Below are positions 19,875 through 27,856 of a stretch of DNA of 64,000 bases, in pieces. The position numbers and the translations under genes are program-made. This stretch comes from Streptomyces spirodelae (GTDB lineage Bacteria > Actinomycetota > Actinomycetes > Streptomycetales > Streptomycetaceae). The stretch's first letter is position 1. Each line of letters starts with the position of its first letter. The notes beneath the pieces are model-generated. The model was not told where the DNA came from and ran no database searches. It saw only the letters and a list, made by a program, of their open reading frames with translations. The stretch covers positions 62,001 to 126,000 of the forward strand of contig NZ_JAFFZN010000005.1 in assembly GCF_017676385.1 (NCBI RefSeq), read 5' to 3'.

Positions 19875-19894
19875 GGGGCGGATGAGCTGAGGGG
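19863..19894. repeat. 16-bp tandem duplication across the pucR stop
   Basis: CGGATGAGCTGAGGGG occurs twice in tandem (19863-19878, 19879-19894). The first copy contains the last codons and TGA stop of the PucR gene; the second is in the untranslated tail. Confidence 0.9.
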
Positions 19895-19920
19895 CGGAAC
19901 CGACAGGCGGGGACTCCCTC

Positions 19921-20577
19921 TTACCGGACAGCCCGGGGCCGTCGCAGATACGCGAGGACGGCCAGCACCCGACGGTGGTCGTCCGGCGCGGGCGGCAGAT
20001 CGAGCTTGGTCAGAATGGAGCGGACGTGCTTGACGACCGCCGCCTCGCTGATGACCAGCGCGCGGGCGATGCCCCCGTTGGAGCGGCCTTCCGCCATGGC
20101 GGCCAGCACCTCGCGCTCCCGGGGCGTCAGCCGCCGCAGTTCGGCGGGTTCCCGGTCCCGGGCCAGCAGCCGCCGGACCACCTCGGGGTCGATGGCGGTG
20201 CCGCCCGCCGCCACCCGCTCCAGCGCCTCGGTGAACTCCGCGACGTCACCCACCCGGTCCTTGAGCAGATAGCCGACCCCGTCGCCGGTGGCCAGCAGCT
20301 CGGCCGCGTAGGAGTTCTCCACGTACTGCGACAGCACCAGGATCGGCAACGCCGGGCGCTCGGCACGGAGTTGGAGCGCGGCACGCAGCCCCTCGTCACG
20401 CAGCCCAGGCGGCATCCGGACATCCGTGACGACGCAGTCCGGCGCGTGCTCGGCCACCGCCTCCAGCAGCGCGGGCGCGTCACCGACTCCCGCGCAGACC
20501 TCGTGGCCGAAGCGCGCGAGGATCTGGCTCAGCCCCTCGCGCAGCAGTACGGAATCCTCCGCGATCACCAGTCGCAC
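19921..20577 (-). CDS. LuxR-family two-component response regulator
   Basis: A 218-aa NarL/LuxR-type regulator. The receiver domain starts VRLVIAEDSVLLREGL, has the phosphoacceptor Asp in VVTDVRMPP and the conserved Lys in GYLLKDRVGDV. The C-terminal HTH is LTPREREVLAAMAEGRSNGG and VKHVRSILTKL. GTG 20577 has GGGGGAG about 6 nt upstream and puts the receiver at the N-terminus; an in-frame ATG at 20634 would add a low-complexity extension. It follows the sensor kinase gene by 37 nt and is its partner. The stimulus is unknown. Confidence 0.92.
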   Translation of the reverse strand: MRLVIAEDSVLLREGLSQILARFGHEVCAGVGDAPALLEAVAEHAPDCVVTDVRMPPGLRDEGLRAALQLRAERPALPILVLSQYVENSYAAELLATGDGVGYLLKDRVGDVAEFTEALERVAAGGTAIDPEVVRRLLARDREPAELRRLTPREREVLAAMAEGRSNGGIARALVISEAAVVKHVRSILTKLDLPPAPDDHRRVLAVLAYLRRPRAVR

Positions 20578-20614
20578 TTCTGCTCCCCCGCCCGGTCCCC
20601 CGGTCCCGTGGCTC

Positions 20615-21988
20615 TCATGCCGTCCCCCGCCCATCCTGCCCGTCGGTCCACGGCAGCTCTATGCGCACCACCGTAGGGCCGCCTGGCGGACTGGAGAGCC
20701 GCAGCCTTCCACCGTGCACCGCCAGCCGGTCGGCGAGCCCCGTCAGCCCGGTGCCGCCGTCCGGGTCGGCGCCGCCCCGCCCGTCGTCGCGGACCTCCAC
20801 CGTCAGCTCCTCGCCGCCGCGTACCGTCACCGCCGCGTACGAGGCACCGCTGTGCTTGGCCGCGTTGGTGAGCGCCTCAGCGACGGCGAAGTACGCGGCG
20901 ACCTCCAGCGCCTCGGCAGGCCGCCGGGCACCGAGCCCGTCCGCCACCCGCACGGGGAGGGCCGAGCGTTCGGCCAGGGCTTCGACCGCGGCACCCAGGC
21001 CCCGGTCGGTGAGCACGGACGGGTGGATTCCGCGCACCAGGTCCCGCAGTTCGGCCAGGACGGCACGGGCCTCGTCCTGCGCCCTGGCCACCAGCGCCGG
21101 ATCGGCGTCCAGCTTGGCAAGTCCGAGCGTCATGATCAGCCCTGTTAGCCGCTGCTGGGCGCCGTCGTGCAGATCGCGTTCGATACGGCGGCGCTCGACC
21201 TCGAAGGCGTCGGCCAGCCGGGCGCGGGACGCGGTCACCTCCGTCAGCCGCGCGTCCAGCTCCTTCTCGCGGCGCGGCCCCACCAGCACGGCCCGCGCGA
21301 GCGTGGCCCGCGCTCCGGCCAGCGCCGCGAACAGATAGCAGGCGAGCGCGGCGAAGACCGGCGTCAGCAGGAGCCACGGCAGTACCTGCGCCGCCTCGGT
21401 CAGCACGATGCCCTCGCCGTACATCACCTGGTCCCCGCCCACCACGGTGAACAGCGCGAACGGCTGGCTGGCGACCAGGCCCAGCCCCACCACGGCCACC
21501 AGCAGGTCGAGCACCGAGAGCACCGCGTTGGGCACGGCGAAACCCAATTCCACCCAGGTCGCGGGCGACTTGGTGCGCCGCCACAGCCTGCGCAGCGCCC
21601 GCCGCGCGGCGTTGCCGCCCGCACCCGGTTCGTCGCGGGCCGCTTCGGACGCGTCCTGGTGCGGCGACGGCGCGTCCCGCCGGTCGAGCCAGCGCAGCCG
21701 CCGCCGCTCCAGCCCGGCGAGCCCCGCCGCTGACGCCGGTACGCACAGCAGCGCGACCACACCGATCCCGGTGGGCAGCAGCACAATCCCCACCAACACG
21801 AGGCCCACGGCCAGGAACAGCCAGCCGAGCCCGAGCACCCCGCCCGCCAGCAGATAGCCCAGTGCGCGCAGCGGCCACAGCGACCCGAGAAAACCCGTGG
21901 GCCCGCCCGCCAGTGCCTGCCACACACTTCCGGCATCCGCGACCGGGGCCTCCGCCGCCCTCGTAGCCACCCGCGTATCGCTGCTCAC
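20615..21988 (-). CDS. sensor histidine kinase (HisKA_3 type)
   Basis: A 457-aa membrane kinase. The N-terminal half has at least four to five hydrophobic segments (including LGYLLAGGVLGLGWLFLAVG and VLPWLLLTPVFAALACYLF) forming a sensor domain. The phosphoacceptor His is in RRIERDLHDGAQQRL and the ATPase domain ends with DDGRGGADPDGGTGLTGLADR. GTG 21988 overlaps the stop of the upstream glycosyltransferase gene in a GTGA, indicating coupled translation. It pairs with the adjacent LuxR-type regulator. Confidence 0.92.
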   Translation of the reverse strand: MSSDTRVATRAAEAPVADAGSVWQALAGGPTGFLGSLWPLRALGYLLAGGVLGLGWLFLAVGLVLVGIVLLPTGIGVVALLCVPASAAGLAGLERRRLRWLDRRDAPSPHQDASEAARDEPGAGGNAARRALRRLWRRTKSPATWVELGFAVPNAVLSVLDLLVAVVGLGLVASQPFALFTVVGGDQVMYGEGIVLTEAAQVLPWLLLTPVFAALACYLFAALAGARATLARAVLVGPRREKELDARLTEVTASRARLADAFEVERRRIERDLHDGAQQRLTGLIMTLGLAKLDADPALVARAQDEARAVLAELRDLVRGIHPSVLTDRGLGAAVEALAERSALPVRVADGLGARRPAEALEVAAYFAVAEALTNAAKHSGASYAAVTVRGGEELTVEVRDDGRGGADPDGGTGLTGLADRLAVHGGRLRLSSPPGGPTVVRIELPWTDGQDGRGTA

Positions 21989-23253
21989 CACGTCTCGACC
22001 GTATGGGACAGCAGCGAGCGCAGCCGACGGGCGGTGGCGTCCCAGCTCCACTCGGCCCCGGCCCAGGCGCGGCCCCTGGCGCCCATCGCGGCGGCTGTCC
22101 GGGGAGCGCCGAGCAGCCCGATGAGCTTGTCGGCGACGGCGTCGACATCGCGCCCGTCGACCACGTGGCCGCTCTCCCCGTCCAGTACGGCCTCGGGTGC
22201 GCCGCCCGACTTCCCCGTCAGCACGGGGAGTCCGGCGGCCGCGGCCTCCAGACAGACGATGCCGAGCCCCTCGGCCTCCAGCCCCAGGCGGCGGGTGCGG
22301 CAGGGCATGGCGAAGACGTCGGCTGCCGCGTAGCAGGGCGGAAGCTCCTCGTGCGCCCGGGAACCGGCGAAGACGACCGCGCCTTCGGGCAGCCCCGGCA
22401 GCCGCCGCACCATCCGGCGCAGCGCCCGCTCGCGGGGGCCTGAGCCGACGATCAGCAGGGTGGCTCCCGGCACGGCGGCCCGCACCCGGGGCATGGCGCG
22501 GATCAGGGTGTCCTGTCCCTTGCGGCGGACGAGCCGCGAGACGGTGAGGATCAACGGCCCCTCGCCCACGCCCAGTTCCCGCCGTGTCTCCCGCGCCCGG
22601 TCCCGGCCGCGCGGCCGGAAGAGCGCCGCGTCGACACCGGGCACCAGGCGGGCCGCTCGGGCCCGGGGCCCGAACGCGCCTGCCGTACGGGCCCGGGAGT
22701 ACGCGGTGAGGTGGGTGACCACCCCGGCGGTGTCGCCGATCCGGCGCAGCAGCTGCCGGGTGCCGGGCAGCGCGGCCCACCACATCTCGTGCCCGTGCAT
22801 GGTGGCCACCGAGGGGAGTCCGAGCCGTCCCGCGAGCAGTCCCAGGGGGGCGGCCGCGCCGAACCACACCCGGTCGCACCCGTAGCGGAAGGCCAGCGCC
22901 CGGGCCGTCCGCGCCACCCGCGGTGTCGGCAGCAGCGTGCGGACCCGCTCCCGTACGACGGGGAACGGCTGGGCCGCGTCGAAGGCGTCCGAGCCGGGCT
23001 GGGCCGCCGTGTAGACGACGACCTCATCGGGTGGGAACCGGCGTGCGACCTCGTGGACGAACGTCTCGATGCCGCCCCGGCGCGGCGGGTAGTCGTTCGT
23101 CACGATCAGCGTGCGGCCCGGTCGGGGACACGGCTGTTCCCGGCGGGGTGCGGGACGGCTGTCCGGCGCCGCTGCGCCCGGCAGGGGTCGGTCCGGCTGA
23201 TTCGTCTCGTCGGGTATCCGGTCGGGTATCCGGTCGGTTCTCTCGTCGGGCAT
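21985..23253 (-). CDS. GT4 glycosyltransferase, PimB-like mannosyltransferase
   Basis: A 422-aa GT-B enzyme. VTNDYPPRRGGIETFVHEVA at the start of the fold, VATMHGHEMWW, SRLVRRKGQDTLIRAMP and AMPCRTRRLGLEAEGLGIVCLEA are closely similar to PimB', which adds the second mannose to phosphatidylinositol monomannoside from GDP-mannose at the inner membrane face. The first 48 residues are low complexity, with the repeat RIPDRIPDE encoded by a 12-bp tandem repeat, and overlap the 3' end of the preceding gene by 230 nt in another frame. The true start may therefore be later. Confidence 0.85.
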   Translation of the reverse strand: MPDERTDRIPDRIPDETNQPDRPLPGAAAPDSRPAPRREQPCPRPGRTLIVTNDYPPRRGGIETFVHEVARRFPPDEVVVYTAAQPGSDAFDAAQPFPVVRERVRTLLPTPRVARTARALAFRYGCDRVWFGAAAPLGLLAGRLGLPSVATMHGHEMWWAALPGTRQLLRRIGDTAGVVTHLTAYSRARTAGAFGPRARAARLVPGVDAALFRPRGRDRARETRRELGVGEGPLILTVSRLVRRKGQDTLIRAMPRVRAAVPGATLLIVGSGPRERALRRMVRRLPGLPEGAVVFAGSRAHEELPPCYAAADVFAMPCRTRRLGLEAEGLGIVCLEAAAAGLPVLTGKSGGAPEAVLDGESGHVVDGRDVDAVADKLIGLLGAPRTAAAMGARGRAWAGAEWSWDATARRLRSLLSHTVETW

Positions 23254-24544
23254 CGAGGGTCCTCCAGTGCGCCCACAGGGCGAGTACGGCGGGGTGGACG
23301 GCGTGGCCGAAGCGGGAAGCGGGTAGCAGCGCCATGGCCAGCAGCAGCCCCAGCGCGAGCCGGAGAGCGGCCCGGCTCGCGTCCCTGGGCGGCCGCAGCA
23401 GCAGCGAGGCGGCTGTCAGCAGGGCGGCGAGCACCAGTGCGGCGACGGCGCACAGGTGCCCGGCCGGGCCGAGGCCGGCGAGCAGCGTGCCCGGCAAGGG
23501 GGATGCCGCAGGGGAGGCGGCCTCCGCCATGCCGAGCGGAAAGCGGACCGCGTTGGCCATCAGGCCGGGTCCGTCGGCCAGCGCGGGCAGCACCAGTCCG
23601 GCCGCCAGGGGCGGCGCCGCACCGACGAGGAGCCGCAGCACCGCGAGGCGCCCACCGCGTGCTGCGAGGAGTGCCAGGGCAACCGCGAGCGCGGGCCAGG
23701 CCGTCGCCTTGAGGGTGCAGGCAGCGCCGATGACGAGACCGGCGGACATCGCGTACCGCGCGGGGCTGCGGCCCGACGACGGCGGCCAGGGGCACCCCAG
23801 TGCCAGCCCGAGGCAGACGAGGCCGAGCACCGGCAGGTCGTCCCCGCCGACCGCCATGGGCAGCGCGATCAACGGCGAAGCGGTCAGCAGCAGCGTACGG
23901 CGGCCGACGGACCGGGCTCCGGCGATCCGGAGGCTGAGGGCGAACGTGAGCAAGAAGACAGCGGCGAAACAGAACCGCGCGTCCAGACCGATGAGTTGAT
24001 GCGGTACGCCGAAGACGGCCATGCCGGGCAGATAGGGGTTGTAGGCCGCGTAGTCGGCGCCGGCGAGTCGGCCGGGGCTCTGATAGGGCGTGCCTTCGGC
24101 CAGCAGGCGGGCGGCGGCGCGGTGTACGACGTGCACCTCTTCCTGGGCGCTGTGTGTGAACGCGAGCACGAGCAGCGGCACCAGGGCCGCCGACCCGCAG
24201 CACAGGTACGTGGCTGTGCGGGTCAGCGGCGTGCAGCGGGGTGACGGCGTGCGGCGAAGTGGCGGCGGACCGGACCGGCACGCCGCGCCCGGCGCCGGGC
24301 CGCAGCGGGAGAGCCGGGTGCGCCAGGTGCGGCGGAAGCGCCGGAAGCGCCGGAAGCGCCGGGCACGTCGGGTGGCGGCCAGCGAGGCGAGCGCGGCAGC
24401 GGCGTATCCGCACGCGGCGAACGCGCCCCACACCCGGTGTGGTGGCAGCGTGGTCACCGCGGCGGTGAGAGCGGCGAAGACAGCGCATCCGGCCCACAGG
24501 GCGGGGACCGCGTATACGGCATGACGTGCGGCTGTGGTGTTCAC
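23024..24544 (-). CDS. GT87-like (DUF2029) membrane mannosyltransferase
   Basis: A 506-aa polytopic protein with about 9-10 hydrophobic segments. Short loops such as RLLAEGTPYQSPG and YAAYNPYLPGMAVFGVP, and GAACTLKATAWPALAVALAL, fit the polyprenyl-phosphate-mannose-dependent GT87 family, which includes PimE. Next to a PimB-like gene, a role in mannosylated lipid synthesis is likely. The start is GTG 24544 with no strong ribosome site. A 9-bp repeat (24333-24359) encodes RRFRRFRR in the first loop. The C-terminal 75 residues are hydrophilic, low complexity and overlap the next gene out of frame. Confidence 0.78.
   Translation of the reverse strand: MNTTAARHAVYAVPALWAGCAVFAALTAAVTTLPPHRVWGAFAACGYAAAALASLAATRRARRFRRFRRFRRTWRTRLSRCGPAPGAACRSGPPPLRRTPSPRCTPLTRTATYLCCGSAALVPLLVLAFTHSAQEEVHVVHRAAARLLAEGTPYQSPGRLAGADYAAYNPYLPGMAVFGVPHQLIGLDARFCFAAVFLLTFALSLRIAGARSVGRRTLLLTASPLIALPMAVGGDDLPVLGLVCLGLALGCPWPPSSGRSPARYAMSAGLVIGAACTLKATAWPALAVALALLAARGGRLAVLRLLVGAAPPLAAGLVLPALADGPGLMANAVRFPLGMAEAASPAASPLPGTLLAGLGPAGHLCAVAALVLAALLTAASLLLRPPRDASRAALRLALGLLLAMALLPASRFGHAVHPAVLALWAHWRTLDARRENRPDTRPDTRRDESAGPTPAGRSGAGQPSRTPPGTAVSPTGPHADRDERLPAAPGRHRDVRPRGRTPVPTR
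23206..23242. repeat. 12-bp tandem repeat in the GT87/pimB overlap
   Basis: CGGGTATCCGGT is repeated twice with a degenerate third unit. It encodes DRIPDRIPDE in one frame and RPDTRPDTR in the overlapping frame. Confidence 0.8.
24333..24359. repeat. 9-bp tandem repeat, three copies
   Basis: CGGAAGCGC is repeated three times within the GT87-like gene and encodes alternating Arg-Arg-Phe units in a predicted loop. Confidence 0.85.
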
Positions 24545-24598
24545 CCAGCCAGCGAACCGCTCTTCGCCGCGAAGATCGCCACAGTTGGCTGCCGACTT

Positions 24599-24620
24599 GG
24601 GGTAGAGCTGGCTCTACCCC
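24599..24620. promoter_or_regulatory. 22-bp palindrome GGGGTAGAGC-TG-GCTCTACCCC
   Basis: The 10-bp arms are perfectly complementary with a 2-nt centre. Its position 55 nt upstream of the GT87 start, in a divergent region, suggests an operator for a dimeric repressor or MerR-like activator. Confidence 0.5.
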
Positions 24621-24789
24621 GTGCTCTGCCCCTCGCGCTGCCGCTCGAGCTCCGTCCGGCCCCGGTCAGGGCCCCGCCGCTGCCCCCTCCGGGCTCCGTG
24701 CTGCCCTTTTCCGGCCCTCTGGCCCTCGCTTCCGGCCCCTCTCCGAGCCTTGCCCTCTACTTGGCACTCCGTGGTCGCCGGTAAAACTT

Positions 24790-24805
24790 TGTGAACTGAT
24801 TCACA
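24790..24805. promoter_or_regulatory. CRP-like palindrome TGTGA-N6-TCACA
   Basis: TGTGAACTGATTCACA matches the classical CRP half-site spacing exactly and lies 95 nt upstream of the TPR gene start. A GntR-type regulator could use a similar site. Confidence 0.5.
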
Positions 24806-24837
24806 CCAGCCTCTTGGCCGGGCGGCTCCACCCGTGC

Positions 24838-24852
24838 TGTGATGCGATCACA
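24838..24852. promoter_or_regulatory. second palindrome TGTGAT-GCG-ATCACA
   Basis: Six-bp perfect arms with a 3-nt centre. It shares the TGTGA/TCACA half-sites with 24790-24805, about 48 bp centre to centre. Confidence 0.5.
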
Positions 24853-24884
24853 TCCGGCTCGACGGCGCGCTTGGGGAGGGCACT

Positions 24885-25802
24885 GTGGCGGACACCGCCA
24901 TGTCACGTTCGGAAAGGCTGGATCCCGCAGGCACCACAGACCCCATAGGACCCACGGAGCGCGAGGGGCGCCCACCTGCGATGGGTCCTGACACCCCCTT
25001 GGGCCGGGCCGTGTGGCGACTGCGCTCACGCGGCTGCTGGGAGGACGCGGCTGCGCTGCTGGAGCCGTACGCCCACGAGTACCCGCAGGCGGCGCTCGGC
25101 CGAGCCGCGCTCTTCGTCGAACGGTGCATGTACACGGCGGACGACTGGGCGGCGGCCGAGGACGCGCTGCGCGTCGCCGAGGCGGTCGCGCAGGTGGACG
25201 ACGACCGCGGCGCCGCGGCCTGCGAACGCGGCCAACTCGCCTACGCGGCCACCGTACTGGGCGTACGCGACCGCACCGACGAGGCGCGGGCCGCGCTCGG
25301 CCGGGCCGCGGCGCTGCTGGAGCCCAACGCACCGGGCCGCGCCATGCTGGACTTCCGGCGCGGGCTGCTGGCGGAGAACCTGAGCGAGACCCCGGAGTCG
25401 GCGCGGGCCGCGTACCGCAGGGCGCACGCGGGCGCGACCGCACGCGGTGACCTGCTGCTGTGCTCCTCGACCTGGCGGCATCTGGCCGGGCTCGCGGCGC
25501 GCGAGGGCGAACTGGCCGAGGCGCGCCACGGCTTCGCCGAGTCGCTGCGGCTGCGCGAGGAGCTGGGGTTCCTGGTCGGTATGGCGCCCGCGCTCGCCTC
25601 GCTCGCCGACGTACAGTCGGCGCCGGAGGCGACCCGGCTGCGCCGGGAGGCGGGGCGGCTGTTCCGGCTGCTGGGCGGGGTGCCCACCTGGCTCGCGGGC
25701 CGGCTGCCCGACGCGCCCGAGAGCGAGGCGCACACCGGCGGAGCCGAGAGCGAGGCCACCGCGGACGCCGCCGCTGAGGGGGCGTCACCGAACGAGGGGT
25801 GA
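24885..25802 (+). CDS. tetratricopeptide-repeat protein, function unknown
   Basis: A 305-aa soluble protein starting at GTG 24885 behind TTGGGGAGGG. After a 40-residue polar leader it consists of Ala/Leu/Arg-rich helical pairs with TPR spacing, for example ALGRAALFVERCMYTADDWA, ACERGQLAYAATVLGVRD, and RHLAGLAAREGELAEARHGF. Such proteins act as scaffolds or regulatory partners. Two palindromic sites precede it, suggesting dedicated control. The C-terminal 30 residues are acidic and probably disordered. Confidence 0.8.
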   Translation: MADTAMSRSERLDPAGTTDPIGPTEREGRPPAMGPDTPLGRAVWRLRSRGCWEDAAALLEPYAHEYPQAALGRAALFVERCMYTADDWAAAEDALRVAEAVAQVDDDRGAAACERGQLAYAATVLGVRDRTDEARAALGRAAALLEPNAPGRAMLDFRRGLLAENLSETPESARAAYRRAHAGATARGDLLLCSSTWRHLAGLAAREGELAEARHGFAESLRLREELGFLVGMAPALASLADVQSAPEATRLRREAGRLFRLLGGVPTWLAGRLPDAPESEAHTGGAESEATADAAAEGASPNEG

Positions 25803-25805
25803 CGC

Positions 25806-25843
25806 GGCGGCCGACGCTTCGGCCTCACGAGCCGTCGGCCGCC
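25806..25843. terminator. bidirectional stem-loop between TPR and GntR genes
   Basis: GGCGGCCGACG (25806-25816) and CGTCGGCCGCC (25833-25843) form an 11-bp perfect stem with a 16-nt loop. It lies 3 nt after the TPR stop and 48 nt beyond the convergent GntR gene. Confidence 0.65.
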
Positions 25844-25891
25844 CATTCCGAGCGACCGTGTACCGGCCGCCACAAGGGGGTCGCTCGCAGG

Positions 25892-26713
25892 TCAGAAGTG
25901 GCCGCGTACCAGGCGCTCGACCGCGGGGAGGTCCTGGTCCGTCAGCGCGTCCAGCAGTGCGAGGTGGTCGGCGGCCTCGGCCAGCAGATCGGTGGTGCGG
26001 GGTGCGGGCGAGGCGCGCAGGGCCGACAGATGCGCCCGCCGCTGTACGTCCTCGGCCACCGCGACCAGTTGCCGGTTGCCGGTCAGCTCCAGCACGCCCC
26101 GGTGAAAGGCGCGGTCGGTCTCGGCGTACGCGGTGCGGTCCCCGCACGCCGCCGCCCGCAGGGTGTCCTCGGCCAGCGGCCGCAGGCGGGTCCAGCGCTC
26201 CGCGGGCTGGGACCGGGCGAGCGCCAGTACGGCCGGCACTTCCAGCAGGGCCCGGATCTCGGAGAGTTCCGCGAGGTCGCGGGGGCTGTACCGGGCCACG
26301 CGAAAGCCCCTGTTGGGCACCGTCTCGACGGCGCCCTCGCTCGCCAGGAGCTGCATCGCCTCCCGTACGGGTGTGGCCGAGACGCCGAAGCGCTCCGCGA
26401 GAGCCGGTGCGGAGTAGACCTCGCCAGGGACGAGTTCGCCGGAGAGCAGCGCGTCGCGCAGGGCTTCCAGGATCTGGTCGCGCACGGAGTGCCGCTGTGG
26501 CACCACCTTCGGGGGCGCCGGCTCGCTGTGGGTGTGCTCGCCGCGGGTGGCAGGCTCCGGCTCCCGTCCGGTACTCGCTTCGAGCGACGCGAAGGGGACC
26601 GCGTCCGGCACGCTCTCGGGCCACACGGCTGTCGGCGAGACGGCTGTCGGTGCGACGGCGGTCCGTGAGACGGCTGTCGGCGCCGTGGCCGACCGCGCTC
26701 GGCTCTGCTCCAT
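25892..26713 (-). CDS. GntR-family regulator (FadR/FCD subfamily)
   Basis: A 273-aa regulator. The winged helix is RDQILEALRDALLSGELVPG, then PALAERFGVSATPVREAMQL; the C-terminal FCD ligand domain has EIRALLEVPAVLALA and DRAFHRGVLELTGNRQL. The N-terminal 70 residues are unusual: they contain TAVSRTAVAPTAVSPTAV, encoded by a 15-bp tandem repeat near 26628-26690. FCD regulators bind small carboxylates with a metal ion. The target is unknown. It is divergent from the FhuF gene and convergent with the TPR gene. Confidence 0.88.
   Translation of the reverse strand: MEQSRARSATAPTAVSRTAVAPTAVSPTAVWPESVPDAVPFASLEASTGREPEPATRGEHTHSEPAPPKVVPQRHSVRDQILEALRDALLSGELVPGEVYSAPALAERFGVSATPVREAMQLLASEGAVETVPNRGFRVARYSPRDLAELSEIRALLEVPAVLALARSQPAERWTRLRPLAEDTLRAAACGDRTAYAETDRAFHRGVLELTGNRQLVAVAEDVQRRAHLSALRASPAPRTTDLLAEAADHLALLDALTDQDLPAVERLVRGHF
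26628..26690. repeat. 15-bp tandem repeat in the GntR N-terminus
   Basis: Degenerate 15-bp units containing ACGGCTGTCGG or ACGGCGGTCCG keep the reading frame and encode repeated Thr-Ala-Val-x-x pentapeptides. Confidence 0.75.
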
Positions 26714-26807
26714 ATGGCCCCCAGCACTCTCCGTACGTCATCACCAGTGCAGGCTGCCGTGCACCCTAGGCCGACGCGACACGAGATCAAACCTCGGGCA
26801 CAATCCG

Positions 26808-26830
26808 TTAAGGTAAGGCTTACCTGCTAA
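26808..26830. promoter_or_regulatory. iron box (DmdR1/IdeR-type operator)
   Basis: AGGTAAGGCTTACCT (26811-26825) is a dyad with 7-bp arms AGGTAAG/CTTACCT in the frame of the actinobacterial iron-box consensus TTAGGTTAGGCTAACCTAA. It lies just upstream of the FhuF-like gene, so that gene is probably repressed by iron. Confidence 0.8.
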
Positions 26831-26853
26831 CGATCGTCGATTCGGTGGTCCTC

Positions 26854-27705
26854 ATGGCCGTGCCCACCCTCGCCCGCGTAGCCCCTGACGTCTCCCCTTT
26901 CCGTGCGGCGTACGCGCGGCTGACCGAGGTGTTCCCCTCGCTGCGTGTGACCGAGACCACGGCCGGTGAGCCCCTGCCCGGGGGCGCGGGCTGGGTCCGC
27001 GCGAGCACCCTGGCGGCCGGCGGCGAGGCGCTCGACTCGTTCCTGGCCTGGGACGAGGAGCAGATTCTGCGCGACTACGGGCAGCCGGGCCGCCCGGAGG
27101 TCATCGCCAGCTTCGGGCTGCACCGTTACGCCTGGCCCGTCTGCCTGCTCGTGACCATCCCCTGGTTCCTGCAGCGGCGGGTACCGAGGCTGCCCGTCGA
27201 TGCGGTGACCTTCCAGCGGTCGCTGGGCCGGCTGGCGGTCCGTATCGAAGAGTTCGCGTGCCTGCCCGACGACCCGGCGGCAACTGCGCCCGGGGCCCGG
27301 GTGGTGTCCGGCGAGGAGGCCCTGCGCGCCGAGGTGCGGAGCGCTGTGGCGGCCCATCTGGCCCCCGTGCTGGAGGGGTTCAGGCCGCGGATGCGGCGCG
27401 GTTCGCGGGCGCTGTGGGGGATGGCCACCGACGAGATCACCGAAGGGCTCTGGTATCTGGGCCATCTGCTGGGCGAGGAACCGCGCGCGAAGGCGGAGGC
27501 CGAACTCCTGCTCCCCGGCTCGCTGAAACCGTTCGCCCAGCCGGCGGGCTTCCGCCGGCTGACAGCGCCCGACGGCGCCGCGCTGACCACCCGTGACCGG
27601 GCGAGCTGCTGCCTCTTCTACACCCTCCGACCCGAGGACACCTGTGTCACCTGCCCCCGTACGTGCGACGCCGAACGTATCGAGCGGATGACCGGCACCC
27701 GCTGA
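26854..27705 (+). CDS. FhuF-like 2Fe-2S ferric-siderophore reductase
   Basis: A 283-aa protein (286 from GTG 26845). The C-terminal cluster motif CC-x10-C-x2-C is intact: SCCLFYTLRPEDTCVTCPR, the FhuF 2Fe-2S signature. The N-terminal part (HRYAWPVCLLVTIPWFLQRR) fits the actinobacterial FhuF-like group. These enzymes reduce ferric iron to release it from siderophores in the cytoplasm. An iron box lies about 30 nt upstream, giving direct support for an iron-uptake role. The start is uncertain because no good ribosome site is seen. Confidence 0.87.
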   Translation: MAVPTLARVAPDVSPFRAAYARLTEVFPSLRVTETTAGEPLPGGAGWVRASTLAAGGEALDSFLAWDEEQILRDYGQPGRPEVIASFGLHRYAWPVCLLVTIPWFLQRRVPRLPVDAVTFQRSLGRLAVRIEEFACLPDDPAATAPGARVVSGEEALRAEVRSAVAAHLAPVLEGFRPRMRRGSRALWGMATDEITEGLWYLGHLLGEEPRAKAEAELLLPGSLKPFAQPAGFRRLTAPDGAALTTRDRASCCLFYTLRPEDTCVTCPRTCDAERIERMTGTR

Positions 27706-27856
27706 GAAGTTCGACCCCACGCACCTCTGTCGGCCCTCGGTGCCCCCCTTTTGGCGTTCTCTTGCCCTGAAACCCCCCATAGGGGTACCGCGCTGCCGTA
27801 AAGATTCTCGGCAACACGAAGCAAGCCAGAGCGCGAGCGCGGCACCGCCCCGCGCA

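Larger units (their letters stand above)
24545..24884. other. 340-nt divergent intergenic region with three palindromes
   Basis: This gap separates the minus-strand GT87 gene from the plus-strand TPR gene. It contains a 22-bp palindrome (24599-24620), a strand-asymmetric C/T-rich stretch (about 24620-24770) and two TGTGA-TCACA palindromes near the TPR gene. No small gene was recognised. Confidence 0.6.

Noticed and set aside
24620..24780. C/T-rich stretch read as a small Pro/Leu-rich protein
   Set aside because: No ribosome site or stable frame; composition explains the open frames.
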